Origin: Rhizophlyctis rosea
Lineage: Eukaryota > Chytridiomycota > Chytridiomycetes > Rhizophlyctidales > Rhizophlyctidaceae
Direction: 5' to 3'
Length of the DNA stretch: 64,000 nucleotides
NCBI GenBank assembly: GCA_027596075.1
Contig: JADGJC010000121.1
Coordinates: 1-64,000 of the forward strand
Shown: positions 21,180-33,290 of the stretch, piece by piece
Numbering within the stretch: position 1 is the first letter of the stretch
Layout of the letters: the number at the start of each line of letters is the position of its first letter
The notes under the pieces: model-generated
Database searches by the model: none
The model's input: only the letters and a program-made list of their open reading frames with translations
What the model was told of the DNA's origin: nothing
Made by a program: the position numbers and the translations under genes

Positions 21180-22566
21180 AAAACGCATTACAAGCTGAGT
21201 CGTTAGTGCCGTCGGTGCTATAGGGTTGGTGCTCAATGTAAACCGTAAGCCCTAGTCAAAATCGGTTTGGCGAAACCTATGCCCACTACAACAAAATCAC
21301 TCAAAATTTCGGGAAAACGAGCCAAATGTTAAATGGTACAGAGTGTGGATTATTGGCAGCAGCTACAAGCAGATGAAGAACGAAGCCAGCCAGTTCAGCC
21401 ATGCCGTGGAAAACACTACTAACACTGCCCCTTTAATGGCAATGCGAGTGGTGTTGCGCCTTGGATACTTTGGATGACCTGGCAGAGTATGCGCTTGCTG
21501 AGGAATCAAATTGCAGACTGTATCTAAATTGACAGGGACGTAAACCCTGAAACCTCAGCCGCCATCAAAACGGACATGCTGCTCAAAGCTGTAGGGACTT
21601 CTCATCCTTCTCGTTTCGACTTCTGATTAGTGGATGCCGTTTGCGCTCGGCGTATGTAGATCATTCTGGCAGACTTCCGATGGATAACACTTCAGGAGAA
21701 GCTCCCACGACCAGATGCAACAAGCAAAATTGATAATCAAAGACCAAAATAAGAGCCCCAAAATATGTAATTTTGAAAAATCAACTCTCGGTCGTTGTAG
21801 ATATCTAAAACACCCACTTGAAAATTACCAAAATTGATATACATGCGGGTATCAATACATGGCACAACAATCAAAGATGAACGATAGAAATACATATGGA
21901 AATGGTATACATGGGTCAAAATAAGGAATGGAACGCTCGACAATAGGGGCAAAAAATGTAACACGGATGTATTGCGGTATTTTCTGGAATGGATGAAATG
22001 GTTCTACAAATGAGAGAGTTATAAAATACGGTGTGTGTTTTTCGGTCACGTCGTCCAGAGGTGGAAGGGAAGGGAAGGGAAATTGTTCACGTTTGAGAAG
22101 GAGGGCGTTTGGGAAAGGAGAAGGATGAAGGATGGAGAACGATGGGAACGTGTGAGGAGTGTGGTGGACAGGGTAGAGGCGCGCGCGGGGGGGCGAGGGG
22201 GGGAAGGGGGGAGCTTGTTCGTGGATGATCGGCGGACGACAAGTTGGGAGGACGAAGAGGGCAAAGAGGACGAAGAGGACTGAGACGACGGAGAGGAGGA
22301 AAGAACGAAGAGCACGGAGAGGTTGGAGAGAACGGAGAGGACGAGGAGGACGTTGGCGTCGGTACGGTACGATGGGCCGATAAATCTTCTACAGTCAACA
22401 TCAACATCAACGCTCATCTTTCCTTTCTTCCCCACCGCTCATGCGTCTCTAGTACCTTCTCCACCCCCCCGCCATCCCGTTCCCCCGCCACCCCTTTCGC
22501 CCCGCCAGCTCCTGAAAACCCTCTGCCACCCTTATCACCATCGCCTTCGTCTTCCCAGCGGCCGTC
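21180..22566. other. Intergenic, with a purine-rich low-complexity tract
   Basis: No gene is supported. From about 22060 to 22345 the plus strand is strongly G/A-rich, with GGAAG and GGACGAAGA repeats. The open frames there on both strands are by-products of that bias. Confidence 0.45.
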
Positions 22567-23981
22567 TCAACTCAGCAGCTTGCACCCCCGGTTACCCAAA
22601 CAACCTTTCACAAACTTCTTCATTTCGGAACGGCGCATCGCGGCCTTCTCGGACCTGTCCCGATCTCTCCGTAATCTCGCCAATTGCTTGTTGACTTCCA
22701 AAGTGTCCCCATGTCCTTTGCCCAAAACTCGGATGCTCCTCTCAAGACACTCGACGTAAAGCTCCTCTGCACGCTGATACTTTTGTTGCTTCGTGTACAG
22801 GAATCCAAGATTGCACAGAGATGTTAGGGTATTTGGATGGTCGTCACCGTGAATTCGCCTCGTTCGCTTCAAGCTGTCCAAAAGGAGCTCCTCAGCTTTT
22901 TCATATTTTTTTGTCATACTCTCCCTGATATTTGTATGAAGTTGCCAAATTAGACATGGATGCCAAAGTGTTTGGATCATCCTCCCCAAGCCTTTGCCTA
23001 ACTGTGTGCCAACAATCCAGCAATAATGGCAGAGCCAGATCGTAGCGACCTTGATCCAAATACAAGTTTCCCAAACAATCCTGCCACTTGGCATGCTCCA
23101 CCTCGTCCGCCTCCTCTGCCTGCGACCGTTGTAGATATGAATGGAGCACGTTGACCATCCAAGCCGAGAGAAGATTGAAGATCGTACGGTCCAGCGAGAA
23201 AAACCCTACTGTATCTCTGATTGCTTTTTGAATAGCCTGCTGGTCCTCCGCCTTGGTAGCAGTGCTGTTTTCCGACTTTACCGAAGCAAGCATCCCGCTG
23301 ACCACCCGGTAGTTGTTGCGGAGGGCGCTACTAAAGGCAGGACGTTGCTCGGGTGGGAGAGCAACATGAAAGTTTGCCTTCATGTGGGCAGCTGCGTAGA
23401 GTTCGAAGACGCACCAGGCGCGCGTGAGGGTGATGGGGCCGTCCCATGCAGTCAGAACCATCAACACGCTACCGATTTTGGCGATGGCGGTCATGAACGT
23501 TGTTCGTAGGCAGTCGGCGGGGATGACAGATCTACCGTGTTGAGGCAAGGTGAAAATGTCGAACCAGATGAAAATGTCCGAAATCTTCTGCTCTTTGAAG
23601 AATGTGGTGATGGCATCGACGACGTCCAGGAAAACGTATTGCCAAGTATGCGAGATGAACCTAATCCTGATAAATGAGATAATGCAATGATCCTGAGGAG
23701 CGATGCACCCGAAGCCAACCTACCATTGTGCCGTTCCGACAAGGTGAGCTATCCGAGATGAGCTCATCGCAAAGAGATGTCCCCTCCTTTGTAACGGGTT
23801 TGACGTACAGGTCGCAGACTTGGGCTGTGGTCAAATCCTTCAGCTCGTCCCTTCCGCCGCATTGCGATATGAAGGTTGCGAAGTAGGTTAGGTGGACTCC
23901 TAGGAGAGGGATGGTCCCTCCTGTATCGGCTACTTCTGTTGCTGCTGTTGTTGGTGACGATGTTGTTGCTGTGCCGAGCAT
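22567..23981 (-). pseudogene. TIR-like domain plus kinesin-light-chain-type TPR protein, frame-broken
   Basis: From the Met at 23981 the N-terminus reads VHLTYFATFISQCGGRDELK then DLTTAQVCDLYVKPVTKEG, the start of a family common in chytrids and algae. After an intron-like gap (GTAGGT at 23717 to an AG near 23660) comes a TIR-like domain: FISHTWQYVFLDVV, IFIWFDIFTLPQ, LTAWDGPITLTRAWCVFELY. Around 23095-22600 follow tetratricopeptide repeats of the kinesin light chain type (GEDDPNTLASMSNLATSY, GDDHPNTLTSLCNLGFLY). Two breaks exist. No acceptor restores the frame into FISHTW, and a T7 run on the plus strand at 22906-22912 shifts the frame inside the TPRs. TIR-TPR proteins are inferred to act in signalling or innate self-recognition. 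Either a decayed gene or consensus errors would explain the breaks. Confidence 0.7.
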
Positions 23982-25157
23982 ATTCAAGTGCTGTTGCTGT
24001 AATTGACCCGAGTGGATTTGTAAACAGTGCTTTCTAGTGTGGAGAGCGAAATGAATAATTGTCAGCGAATATTGGGCCAATACACAAGGGATGCATGGAG
24101 TGTAAACGCGACTCGCTGTCACTCTTACCTATTAAATGATTATACACGAGTGGCAGTTGTTTACAGCTTTTTGAGCGGCGAGTAAAAACTGGTGCCGTCG
24201 AACAAATAGGTAACATAAATTGACGCGTTGCGGGGCCGAGTACTTTGGAAGGAAGTAGGGACCAAAATGCGCGTGTGTGTGTGTGTGTGTCCTTTTGTGA
24301 CGGACATACAAGGTGTGAATGGGTGATGCCTGACACTCCATCAACGAGGAATTTGGCGAGGGGCGAAAAGGAAATGGCAGCCATGCCGGGCTGGTCAGCG
24401 GAAGAGTGCGGTGGAGTGCCGCATGATGCCATGCCGCATGCCAAGTTGCCGCTGATGATCAACGCGGTGAGGCCCCCTTTTTTGGAAATTTGGAGTTCAA
24501 AAACCGGGATGGCATGGATGGGGGCAGATATCAGATGGGGCATTTTCACATACCTTTTCGGGTTATATAACAGGGAAGGTATTGCGCTCACATTTGAGTG
24601 TCAAACGGGCACGAGACATGGCGAGTATTACTTTTATTGACAGAAGTGACAGATGCAGGCTATGAACCCGATTCCAAGGACATGGTCCATTGGCAAGTAT
24701 CGGCAGGACTGAGTGGACTGGGAAGGTGAAAAGGCGAAAAGGGACCGATTACCACATACTGTGACTCTGTGAGGTGAAACTGGGAATATCAGGGGAGTGG
24801 CACAGCACACGGCTCATCAAACTAAAATAGGGTGAATGAAAGACGGTGAGTTGGGCCTCTCCTGGACTTTCTCACGCCCGTCACTTCACACTGATCTTCC
24901 ACAAGTAAACGACAAAAAGCAACCAGCAAGCACAGTTCCTACGTTCATATACTTCTCGTTTGAGTGGAAGCAACCACAGTCAAGACCAGAGTAGCGCTCA
25001 ACGTCATCTGAGCAAACGGCCAAAAAGCCGATTCCTCTCTCTCCCACGATCAAAACTTCCCACGCTTCTCAACGCGTCCCGGTAAGGGCAGACATCGCAT
25101 CACAAATACGTCCAGCGACTGCAGTCTCGCTGACTCACACCCTTACCTCTGGGCAAA
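23982..25157. other. Intergenic region
   Basis: No gene is supported. It contains a (GT)n microsatellite at 24270-24290 and a TATATAA-like site near 24562 of unclear use. Confidence 0.45.
24270..24290 (+). repeat. (GT)n microsatellite
   Basis: About ten GT dinucleotides after GC. Confidence 0.8.
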
Positions 25158-25745
25158 ATGACAGGCGAAATGTCCGACGAAACGTCAGGCGAAACACCAG
25201 GCGGCACACTCACCGACCAAGTCCTGCGCTCCGCCGTCCTCCAACTTCTTCGCAACGGACGTCAACCACAAGCCATCCTGAACGACGTCTTCGAAATCAT
25301 CGACGAAGAACTGGACACCGGCGAATCAAAGCTCGTCCTCTACAACACTTGCTACGGCGGCTTCCGCTTCAGCGACGAGTTCGAAGCCTAGCTCTCTCAA
25401 AACGGCGCGAAGTACTGCTCGTTGAATCTCGAAGACTGGGAGACTTTCCACGCAGAGGGCCATCCGCTAAATCGTGATGTTGCTGCTGAACTTGTGGTGG
25501 CGTACGCGAAGGAGCTTGGGTTGACTTTGGAGGATGCGTTGGCAAGGGCCAGTGGGCACAGTGCCAAGCTTGCGGTCACTGAGGTTCCTGTACACAGGCA
25601 CTTCAAGATCACTGAGTACGACGGTATTGAAGGGGTAGTCGTTTACAAGAAATTCCCGGGTGTTGAAAGTGATTCTGATGACGACGAATACGAGGAAGAT
25701 GACGGTGATTCTGATGACGACGACGAATACGGCGGAGATGATTGA
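25158..25745 (+). pseudogene. Hypothetical acidic-tailed protein with an in-frame TAG
   Basis: One reading frame of 196 codons is interrupted only by TAG at 25389-25391. Both sides look coding in the same frame: before it LVLYNTCYGGFRFSDEFEA, after it LSQNGAKYCSLNLEDWETF and then a helix (VVAYAKELGLTLEDALARAS). The C-terminus is a run of Asp and Glu (SDDDEYEEDDGDSDDDDEY). No intron boundary flanks the stop. The codon could be a nonsense mutation of a Tyr codon, a consensus error, or a read-through stop; the base after the TAG is C. The window's AA9 and Bdp1 genes end in TAG, so a changed genetic code is unlikely. The family is not recognised. Confidence 0.55.
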
Positions 25746-26009
25746 TGGAGTTTGCGGATTTCGGGGTGGGATGAAGGTCTGTTTTTGTGTGCGTGGTGTC
25801 AAGATGTATGCTACAGCTTCCGTGGGGTGCGAACTGGAGGCAAGCGGGTGGCATACAAATATGATTGCATAGTACGATTGCTTAACTCAAAAACTCCATA
25901 TAAAATATCACGTGCGCCCTTTCCATTACTGTCTTTAACGATCAAGGGTTGGGGAGCAGAGATTGTATTATTTACAGAATGGTATCAGCTATAGCACAAA
26001 AGGACCCAA

Positions 26010-26817
26010 TTAGGCAGCCAACTTCCTGGCGGCATCCAACGCATCCGCATGAAGCTCCCTCGTTGGCCCCACCTTCGGTACAGATCCGGTCACAGTACCC
26101 TTCACAATCTCGTAAATGACCGTCGGCGTGCTCTTGTTTTGAAGGTAGTAGTGAGCAGTCTCCACCTCGACAAAGATCAAAGTGATACGAGGGTCCTCCG
26201 GTCCACCAGTGTGGATGCCGTCACCGAGGTCGCCGAACCATGCACGGAGATCTTCGTCCCAGAGATCACGGATCTTGGTGGTGTCGTTGGAGAGTTTTGC
26301 TACACCGGAGATGGAGACCCATTCGCGGGTGCCGTCCTTGTAGAAGGAGAGGTTGACGTGGGGGTCGAATTGTAGTTCTTCCATCTTGTGGGTTTGGTTG
26401 TTGGTGACGAACCTGTCAATAGAAGATTTGTTACAAGTTGTCCTTCTAAATAATGGCATGACACGCGGAGTACGCGCGATAAAATTTCGTATCGAAATAT
26501 GCAACCTACCAAAGGTCCACAGCGTTTTGGCGGGAGCGGGTTTGCATGGCACGGGAGACGAGCTGACCGTCTGGTCGGCGGGTGGTCATCATACATGTCT
26601 ACGACAGGAGAAGTCAGCAAGAGCACATTCTCAACATCTCTCCAAAAAGAAGGTTTCTTATCAAATTGAATATACTCACTTGAATGCCATCAATAAGCTT
26701 CAAGAGATCAGTGATTTGCTGAGCAACAGACGCGTTGTCCTCGCTGGCATTCTTTTGCTTGGTGGGGTCGCCGGCGGTCGGGTTGATGCTTTGGTTCTGT
26801 TGAGCGACGGTGGACAT
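26010..26817 (-). CDS. Pyridoxamine 5'-phosphate oxidase-like flavoprotein (BLI-3 / general stress protein 26 type)
   Basis: Exons 26817-26680, 26598-26510 and 26412-26010 give 630 nt, 209 residues. An N-terminal helix (VAQQITDLLKLIDGIQ) leads into the split-barrel fold: CMMTTRPDGQLVSRAMQ, DLWFVTNNQTHKMEEL, DPHVNLSFYKDGTREWVSIS, and the C-terminal helix with IRDLWDEDLRAWF and DPRITLIFVEVE. This order is that of the FMN-binding PNPOx-like general stress family, which in Neurospora includes the light-inducible BLI-3. A role in stress response or flavin-dependent redox chemistry is inferred; true pyridoxamine oxidase activity is unlikely for this branch. Introns of 81 and 97 nt have clean GT-AG ends. 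Confidence 0.88.
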
Positions 26818-27215
26818 GGTGATTTGCGTGTTGGTTGATGAAGAAGGAGTTTAATGGTGATTGCGATAATGTAATGTTGAGTTTTGAGTTTTCAGTAACG
26901 GAGGAGGGAGTAAGATGGAATGTTGACTTTTATAGTTTTTTTCCGATGAGACGTGACCAGGCGGGGCGATGCCAAATTGTGAGGACGCGAGGGTCGATTT
27001 TCCTGATTCACAAATGCATGCATGATGTCATGCAAACGCGACCGATAATGGGTGATGGTGGCAATGCAAGCAGCAAAACCACATCGCCACACGCCACACG
27101 CCACTCGAACTGGCTGCACCACGCGGCCACGCTGTGTGGTATCCCCAGATTGCTGCTTCTCTTTCTTGGTTCCTCATTTGGTGGCAGCTTTCCCAACGCT
27201 TCTGGATAATAGTCG
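26818..27215. other. Divergent promoter region between the PNPOx-like and THADA genes
   Basis: About 400 nt without a supported gene; both 5' ends face it. Confidence 0.5.
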
Positions 27216-27296
27216 ATGGAATTGGTCAAGAGGTCGTTCTCACGAGAGGGGTCTGAATTAGAACAGCATCGCTTGAAAGCAGTTGGTCCGTATTAA

Positions 27297-30200
27297 TTGG
27301 TTAGCTGCCTGCGCAGTCCAGCAAGACTTCTGACGTCAATTCTGAGGGTAGTTTCAGCCCGCGCAAAGGTCCTTGGCGACGACGGTGGAGGGTCACGCGC
27401 TTTGCGCTCCTTATTGGACGAGTGCACCTCTAATATTAGTGAAAGCCTGGAGCCAACGTCCTCCATCGAATCTTTCAATAGCGAAATCGCGGCTCTGTAT
27501 CGCTGCTTGCTAGCCGCTCGACACTTCAATCAAGAGGAATTTGCAGAATACGCGAGATCCGTCTTCTTAGGCAATCGGTCAAAGCTGACGCACCCTACCA
27601 CCATCTCATCAACGCTTGCAGCAGAACTTGTGGTGGCGATATCTGTGTTGGGGCACGATGATGGTGCCCTTGAAATGCTGAAAATATCACGGAGAGTGGA
27701 TGACCCACAGCGTCGATTGTATTTCATACGGGGAATGTTGATCCAAGTTCCTGATGACTTATTGAGAGCAAATATCACCTTTAGTGGGTAGGATCATGTG
27801 CCAATAAAGTTTTACGTATGCATATCATATTGTTTACCTCCTGTGAGAAGGGCCGCTGTTGAGAGTGCTCTCCTGTACTGCTTGAACACAATATTGAAGA
27901 TTTATAAAGATGCTGAAGATGCTGCACTTCTCCCTGCCATTCTCGATGCAGTAACCTGCGGCATCCAAAGGGCCGGCACACTGCAATCAAACTTGCTACC
28001 TGTCTCATTGGAGAAGCAGGTCTTCCAAATGATATGGGACCTTTGGGGGCAGGATCTCAACGTTTCGAACCTTTTATCTGCCATGCTATCACTCCTTGAA
28101 GATCACGAAACTCTCCTGACATTGACGATTGAGCATTCGAAGCTTGTCAGTGTTTCTGAACAGGTCCGTGCAATTAGTCTGTTTATCAATCAATTCGGAG
28201 CAGATCCATAACCACAATCAAACTAGCCAAAATATGAGATATTAGCGCAAATTTTGTCGTCTTCAAGCGCGCAATCATCTGACTGCCTTGTTGACTGCAA
28301 AGACACGTTGCTTCATGATGTTCTCGCACTTGTTCGGTAAGAAACTGCAACCCTAAGGAATCCATGATTAATCATCTAATAAGTGTGCGCAGTCACAAAA
28401 CCCTACCCCTCACCACCAGATGCCTCTTCGCGACAATTGTCAATCATCTAATCATGTTGGATGAAGACAATAATATACGGGTATGCAGACAATCAACCTC
28501 AAAGTATGTGCAGAATATTGATTGTACTTTCATATTTCATTCAGGCTGAATGGTTTGATCTCTGGATCCCTCCTCTACTCTCCAACGACAAAGTCTGGGC
28601 TGATATGGCGTGTGTGGACATGCTGTTGAAGAAGATCCTTTCCCCACACGAAGCGGTAGTGCCAACTCTTTTGGTGCATCTTCAGCAGCTGCAGACGGAG
28701 GGTGTGAACATCACACACCGTGACAGAGCTTTCCAGCTGTCAGTTGCCGTCATTCATCATTGCACGGGTTCTCGAAAAGGAGGTTGTCGGATTGATTTAT
28801 CAGATCATATTGGTAAGCAATTCGCCTTGGATCCGCATGCAAACAACATCCTCAAACATTCAACTTTAGATATCGTAATGGGTGGGATAGATCACGACGC
28901 CTTACATACGCAACTTGCAGCATTCTGGATATCGCAGCATCCATCGTTTCCCAAAGATCTGGCAGAACACACGTTCAAGCGGTTCTTCATCCAAAGCATG
29001 ACGTCCACAATTACGGTTCCCGTCAAAGAAGCTCTAGTTGAAGTCACTAAGACCATGTTGGCCCGCCAGTCCAAACTGAAGAGTAACCACATCGATGCCT
29101 GGCTGCTCCAAGCGCTACTTCTAAGATTGCCACCATCGCTTCCCTCCCCAACTCTCCAATTGACATTGGCACTCCTCGACACAATGATAATCAGCAAAGC
29201 AGAGATTATAACGCAGCATCATGACCAAGTAGTCCGACAATTACTGAACGTAGTGATCGATTGCCCATTCGAGCTGGCTCGGAAAGCAGCGACTACTACG
29301 TTTCTACGCTTCCTTTCGCCCAAAACGGATTTGGCATCCTATGGAGTGGATTTAGAAAACGTCGCAGCTCAGTTGTTGGCGGAACCGCAAACGCTGGCTA
29401 GATTGCGTGGCGCGAGTGTGTGGGGATTGCTTGCATCCACTTCGGCTGAAGGTGAGGGCTTTATGGTATTCGTCGGGAATAATCAAAGATAAAGGAAGCG
29501 ATACTGATTATCTATCAACACATTCATTCAGACAACATAGTTCCGCAACTTGTCGACCGCCTATCTTCACTAGCCCCGGAAGCCAAATCACATCTCTCAT
29601 CAAATGCCGCCGCAATGCATGGAACGGTCGAAGCCCTTGCCTCCGTCTACACCCCATCCCGATCCTCCCAATCCCAATCATTTTTGACCAAATCAGTCAT
29701 CAACACCCTTATCCCTGACCTATTCACCGTCATCGAAATCGCCAAATCCTACCTCCAACAAATCCGTCATTTTGAGGACACAGGTGCTGAAGCTGACGAC
29801 GATGAAGGTGATGAAGCAACATCCAGTGAAAACGGGTTAACCACCGGTGGGCTAATAGCATGTTGTTGGCGGACTGTTAAGATCGGAGTGGGGCTGTTGG
29901 TGGATTTAGTTACGAATGAGATGGGGACGAACAGTGAGAGTGTGGGAACGAATTGCGAACGACTTGGAATAGTATGTACAGAAACGTTGACTACAGTCCG
30001 GCACTGGGGATTAGCAAATGCGGTGCAGCAGTCTTTGACGAGGTTGTGTGGGGCATTGTTGAAAAGCGGTGAAGGGGAATTGGTCAACCTGCCTAAGTTG
30101 TGGATGGAGGTCAGTACAGTTTTGATATGTATTGGGTGCTGCCATATTGACTGTGATCGTATGCAATGATTACCGCAGGCAGCATTATCTTCCCTCGACC

Positions 30201-32910
30201 GCATGGACGTCACACGACACGACGAGCGATACGCAGGAGCGCCTAAAATTCTTCTCAGTGTTCTCTACGCAACGGACCGATCTGCCCGGCCAGAAGTCGT
30301 CAACAAAGTATTTGAACGAGTGCGTAGCATAGCAGATGGAAGTGCAGATCTTGCTGCTAAGGTTGGTGTTTTGGGAACATTGTAAAGCGATTTGAAAACA
30401 AGGTTTAGATGGTCAATCCGTAGGTCTCTGCAATCAGTGTCCTTCGATGGTTGGTACGCGACAATGTCATCTCCCCCATAGTCTCACATGACCAGGTCAT
30501 GTTGGTAGCATTGAAGGGGATGGAGTCAAAACCGTAAGCTCAAACACACCTTGGGTTGCGTACCTACAGCCTGTCCTCTTACAAATTTTGAACCGTTGCA
30601 GTTCCGCATATCGATACGCCGGCACCGTCCTTTTTACGAATTTATCCGCAAGATTCGTTCCAACGGACGGGGGACAGAGTGGAAAGGTTTGGCCTTTGCT
30701 CTTGAATGGGACCAATCATCCTGTTAAATGCTAATTTTCTCTGATCAGATCCACACAATCGAATCTTTCTGTTCAGCATATTCTTCGGTTTGGCCCATCA
30801 TGGAGGACATCGTTGCGCGTCCGGAAAGCAGAGTATGTAAATTCCTGACCACGCGTCAGACATTCCTTTTGACATGGTTTTGCACTCTGAAACAGACCCA
30901 TACACCCCCACACGCCCTATTCCCCATCCTCCTCCTACTCTCCAAACTCGAGCGCGCACTACCACAGAAATTCCAAGGCCCATATCCAAACTACAGCAAA
31001 GTCCTCCAACATGTGCCGAACATTGCGTGCAGTTCTCCTCTCGCCGCAGTAAGTCTCTGGCTGTCCTTCAATCATTGTGCTCTCCACGCTGATGATCAAC
31101 CTATTTGTTACAGATACGTGAGATAGCAAGCAATTGTTTAGTTCACCTAACTTTGCAGAAGGATCTTGACAAGCTGATTGATGATATGTGCAAGGATGGT
31201 GGAAGACGTAAGTTGAGATGTCATGCTGTTTGTTATCCCAAGTGTGAAGTAGCTCAGGTATCCTCCGTCAAAACCAGCACGAACAAATAACAGCCTACAC
31301 GGACACCTCCTCATCATCTCCCACATCATTTCCCGACTTCAACAACCACTGATCAACGACAGACCACTCAAATTCGCCGGTATAAAGTGAACGTCGTCCC
31401 AAACCCACATCGTGAACAAACATGACTTACCACGCTATCGGCAGGTCTAACAACAATATCAACATACCTCCTCAACCACACCGCCCAATACCTCCACTCA
31501 ACCATCCACAACATGATACGAGCACTGTATTGCAATATCCTTGGCACAATGATCAACGCCAACGCACTGGAACAGGACTCACTCCGTCCATTGAATTTGC
31601 ACCTGCGCTCGTTGAAGCAGACCCTCGCAAAATCCCAGTCAGCTTCAATGATGCCTGCCTGGGATGTCTTTGCCGCCGCTGCAGTGAAGTTGATTTTAAC
31701 TACCGCTGTACATGGTGGAAATGACGCCGACGTCATTGCGCATTTCAAAGATTTTATAGGCTCCGAAATGGAAGGTGTTAGGTGTAGTGCTTTGTCGTGG
31801 TGTTTGGAGTTTTGGAATGGTATCAGGTAAAATGCAAAACATTTTGCTGATTCGTTACAACTCTTCCTTGTTTACCACCCACCTCTAACGAGAACTCAAA
31901 CCCCAGCACCGTCGCCCAACAAGACATTTCGCAAATCACACTACAGCGGCTGATATCAACCTCCACCAAAGATATACATCTCGCCTCTTTCATCGAGCTC
32001 TTGACCCGCGGTCTAGCACACCTCGAAGACAGGTCGGATGACGTCCAATCTTTCGTAACGCACTTATTGGTACAAGAACCTACGGGCAAGTCATCGTTGA
32101 TGAAGGCCGCGATGCGTGCGGTTCGGACGCTTTTAAGTCAGGTGAGTGCCTCAATACACATCAGGACGCAATGATGACGCTCACCAATGAGTTCCCAAAA
32201 ACAGCATTCAGGGAAGGTTCAACCACTGTTGGTAGAAGCTTTTATTGACCGGCTGGAATTTTGCGTCAATGTTGTTGGGTTGCAGGTACGTTAACCCCCC
32301 TTACAATGTTCTGAATGATGCATTGTTTTGCCATAACTTCTGAAACACCCTAAAGGCGGCCGACTATCGCGAAGTCGCTCTGGCAGCCCTGAACGGTTTT
32401 CGCTCCGAGCCATCATTACCAAGCGCTTCTCTACTAAAAATTTATGCTATAATGTTAAGACTGCTCAAAGATGAGGATGACGACGTTGCAAAACAGGTGG
32501 CCACGATTGCGTCAAGATGGTTTAATTCTTCGGTATGTTGGATTATGGAGAAATTCTGGTGAATTTTGTAGGGTGATGGTTTGACTGATATATGATTCCA
32601 GGGCCAGTCGTCTGAGATTGGGTATCACAGAGCTGTCGATAGGGTGATTGAGCGGATTGGTGGGTTGCAAAGTGTGGGACTAGAACGTATTGTAGAGACG
32701 CTGTCAAGTGTTTTGGGGCTGGATTCTGGGCCGAATGACTTGGGGAAGAGAAGTTATCCCGAAGTGGCTGTGATGGTCGCTATCAGGCGACTGAAAGCTG
32801 AACGTAAACAGAAGGAAGGGGATGGTTTGTCAAAAGCGATTGAGAGGCTGGAGCAGATGTCAGTCGGGATGGGCAGTGAAGAGGTGCTGAGTCTACTTTA
32901 CGTTTCTTAG
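27297..32910 (+). CDS. TRM732: THADA/Trm732 homologue (tRNA 2'-O-methylation cofactor, DUF2428)
   Basis: Eighteen exons: 27297-27787, 27851-28163, 28227-28336, 28393-28480, 28545-29451, 29532-30109, 30179-30361, 30424-30533, 30602-30686, 30749-30832, 30896-31048, 31114-31207, 31258-31379, 31445-31826, 31907-32141, 32205-32285, 32356-32532 and 32602-32910; about 1500 residues of HEAT-like helices. DUF2428 landmarks are GLIACCWRTVKIGVGLLVDL, ERYAGAPKILLSVL (RRSAGIP in animals), ISVLRWLVRDN, and later IREIASNCLV and SLHGHLLIISHIISRL. Trm732 partners the methyltransferase Trm7 to make Nm32 in tRNA anticodon loops. Two points are unresolved. The start is unclear: an ATG at 27216 is in frame but a TAA (27294-27296) intervenes. 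One base is out of register around exon 31258-31379. All other phases agree. Confidence 0.88.
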
Positions 32911-33290
32911 CCCCCATCGGAATAAAACAAAGCGGTCGCCATGAGTCGATGTTTTTCCAGTGTTGATTGAACCTTGGGATGGTGCCTGATAGAAACTGTC
33001 TTGATCAGATATACGGAAATCTATCCTGATATCAGAAGCAAAGGCAGGCAAGAATCCCACGTGCGCAAGGTGTCGGGTGCGCGTGTCATTGTAGAATGGT
33101 TTCCACCATCAATTTCGGAGGGTCCCGTTCCGTGACTTCACCACGACCTGAACTCGGAGGCCTCCTCCGAATCCACATAACTCTTGAAATGCTCGAGTGC
33201 TTCCCGCACATCCAATTCAAAATCGCCTTCCTAAAATTTGTCCACCCCCGTCGACGCCAGCATCCCACCAAATTGACGTAGCTCGGCAAA

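Noticed and set aside
22035..22435. Overlapping frames on both strands rich in Ser/Pro or Glu/Arg
   Set aside because: They arise from a G/A-biased low-complexity tract, not from a gene.
25158..25745. Reassigned TAG codon in the nuclear code
   Set aside because: The AA9 gene ends in TAG exactly after the CBM1 terminus, and Bdp1 also ends in TAG, so TAG works as a stop here.
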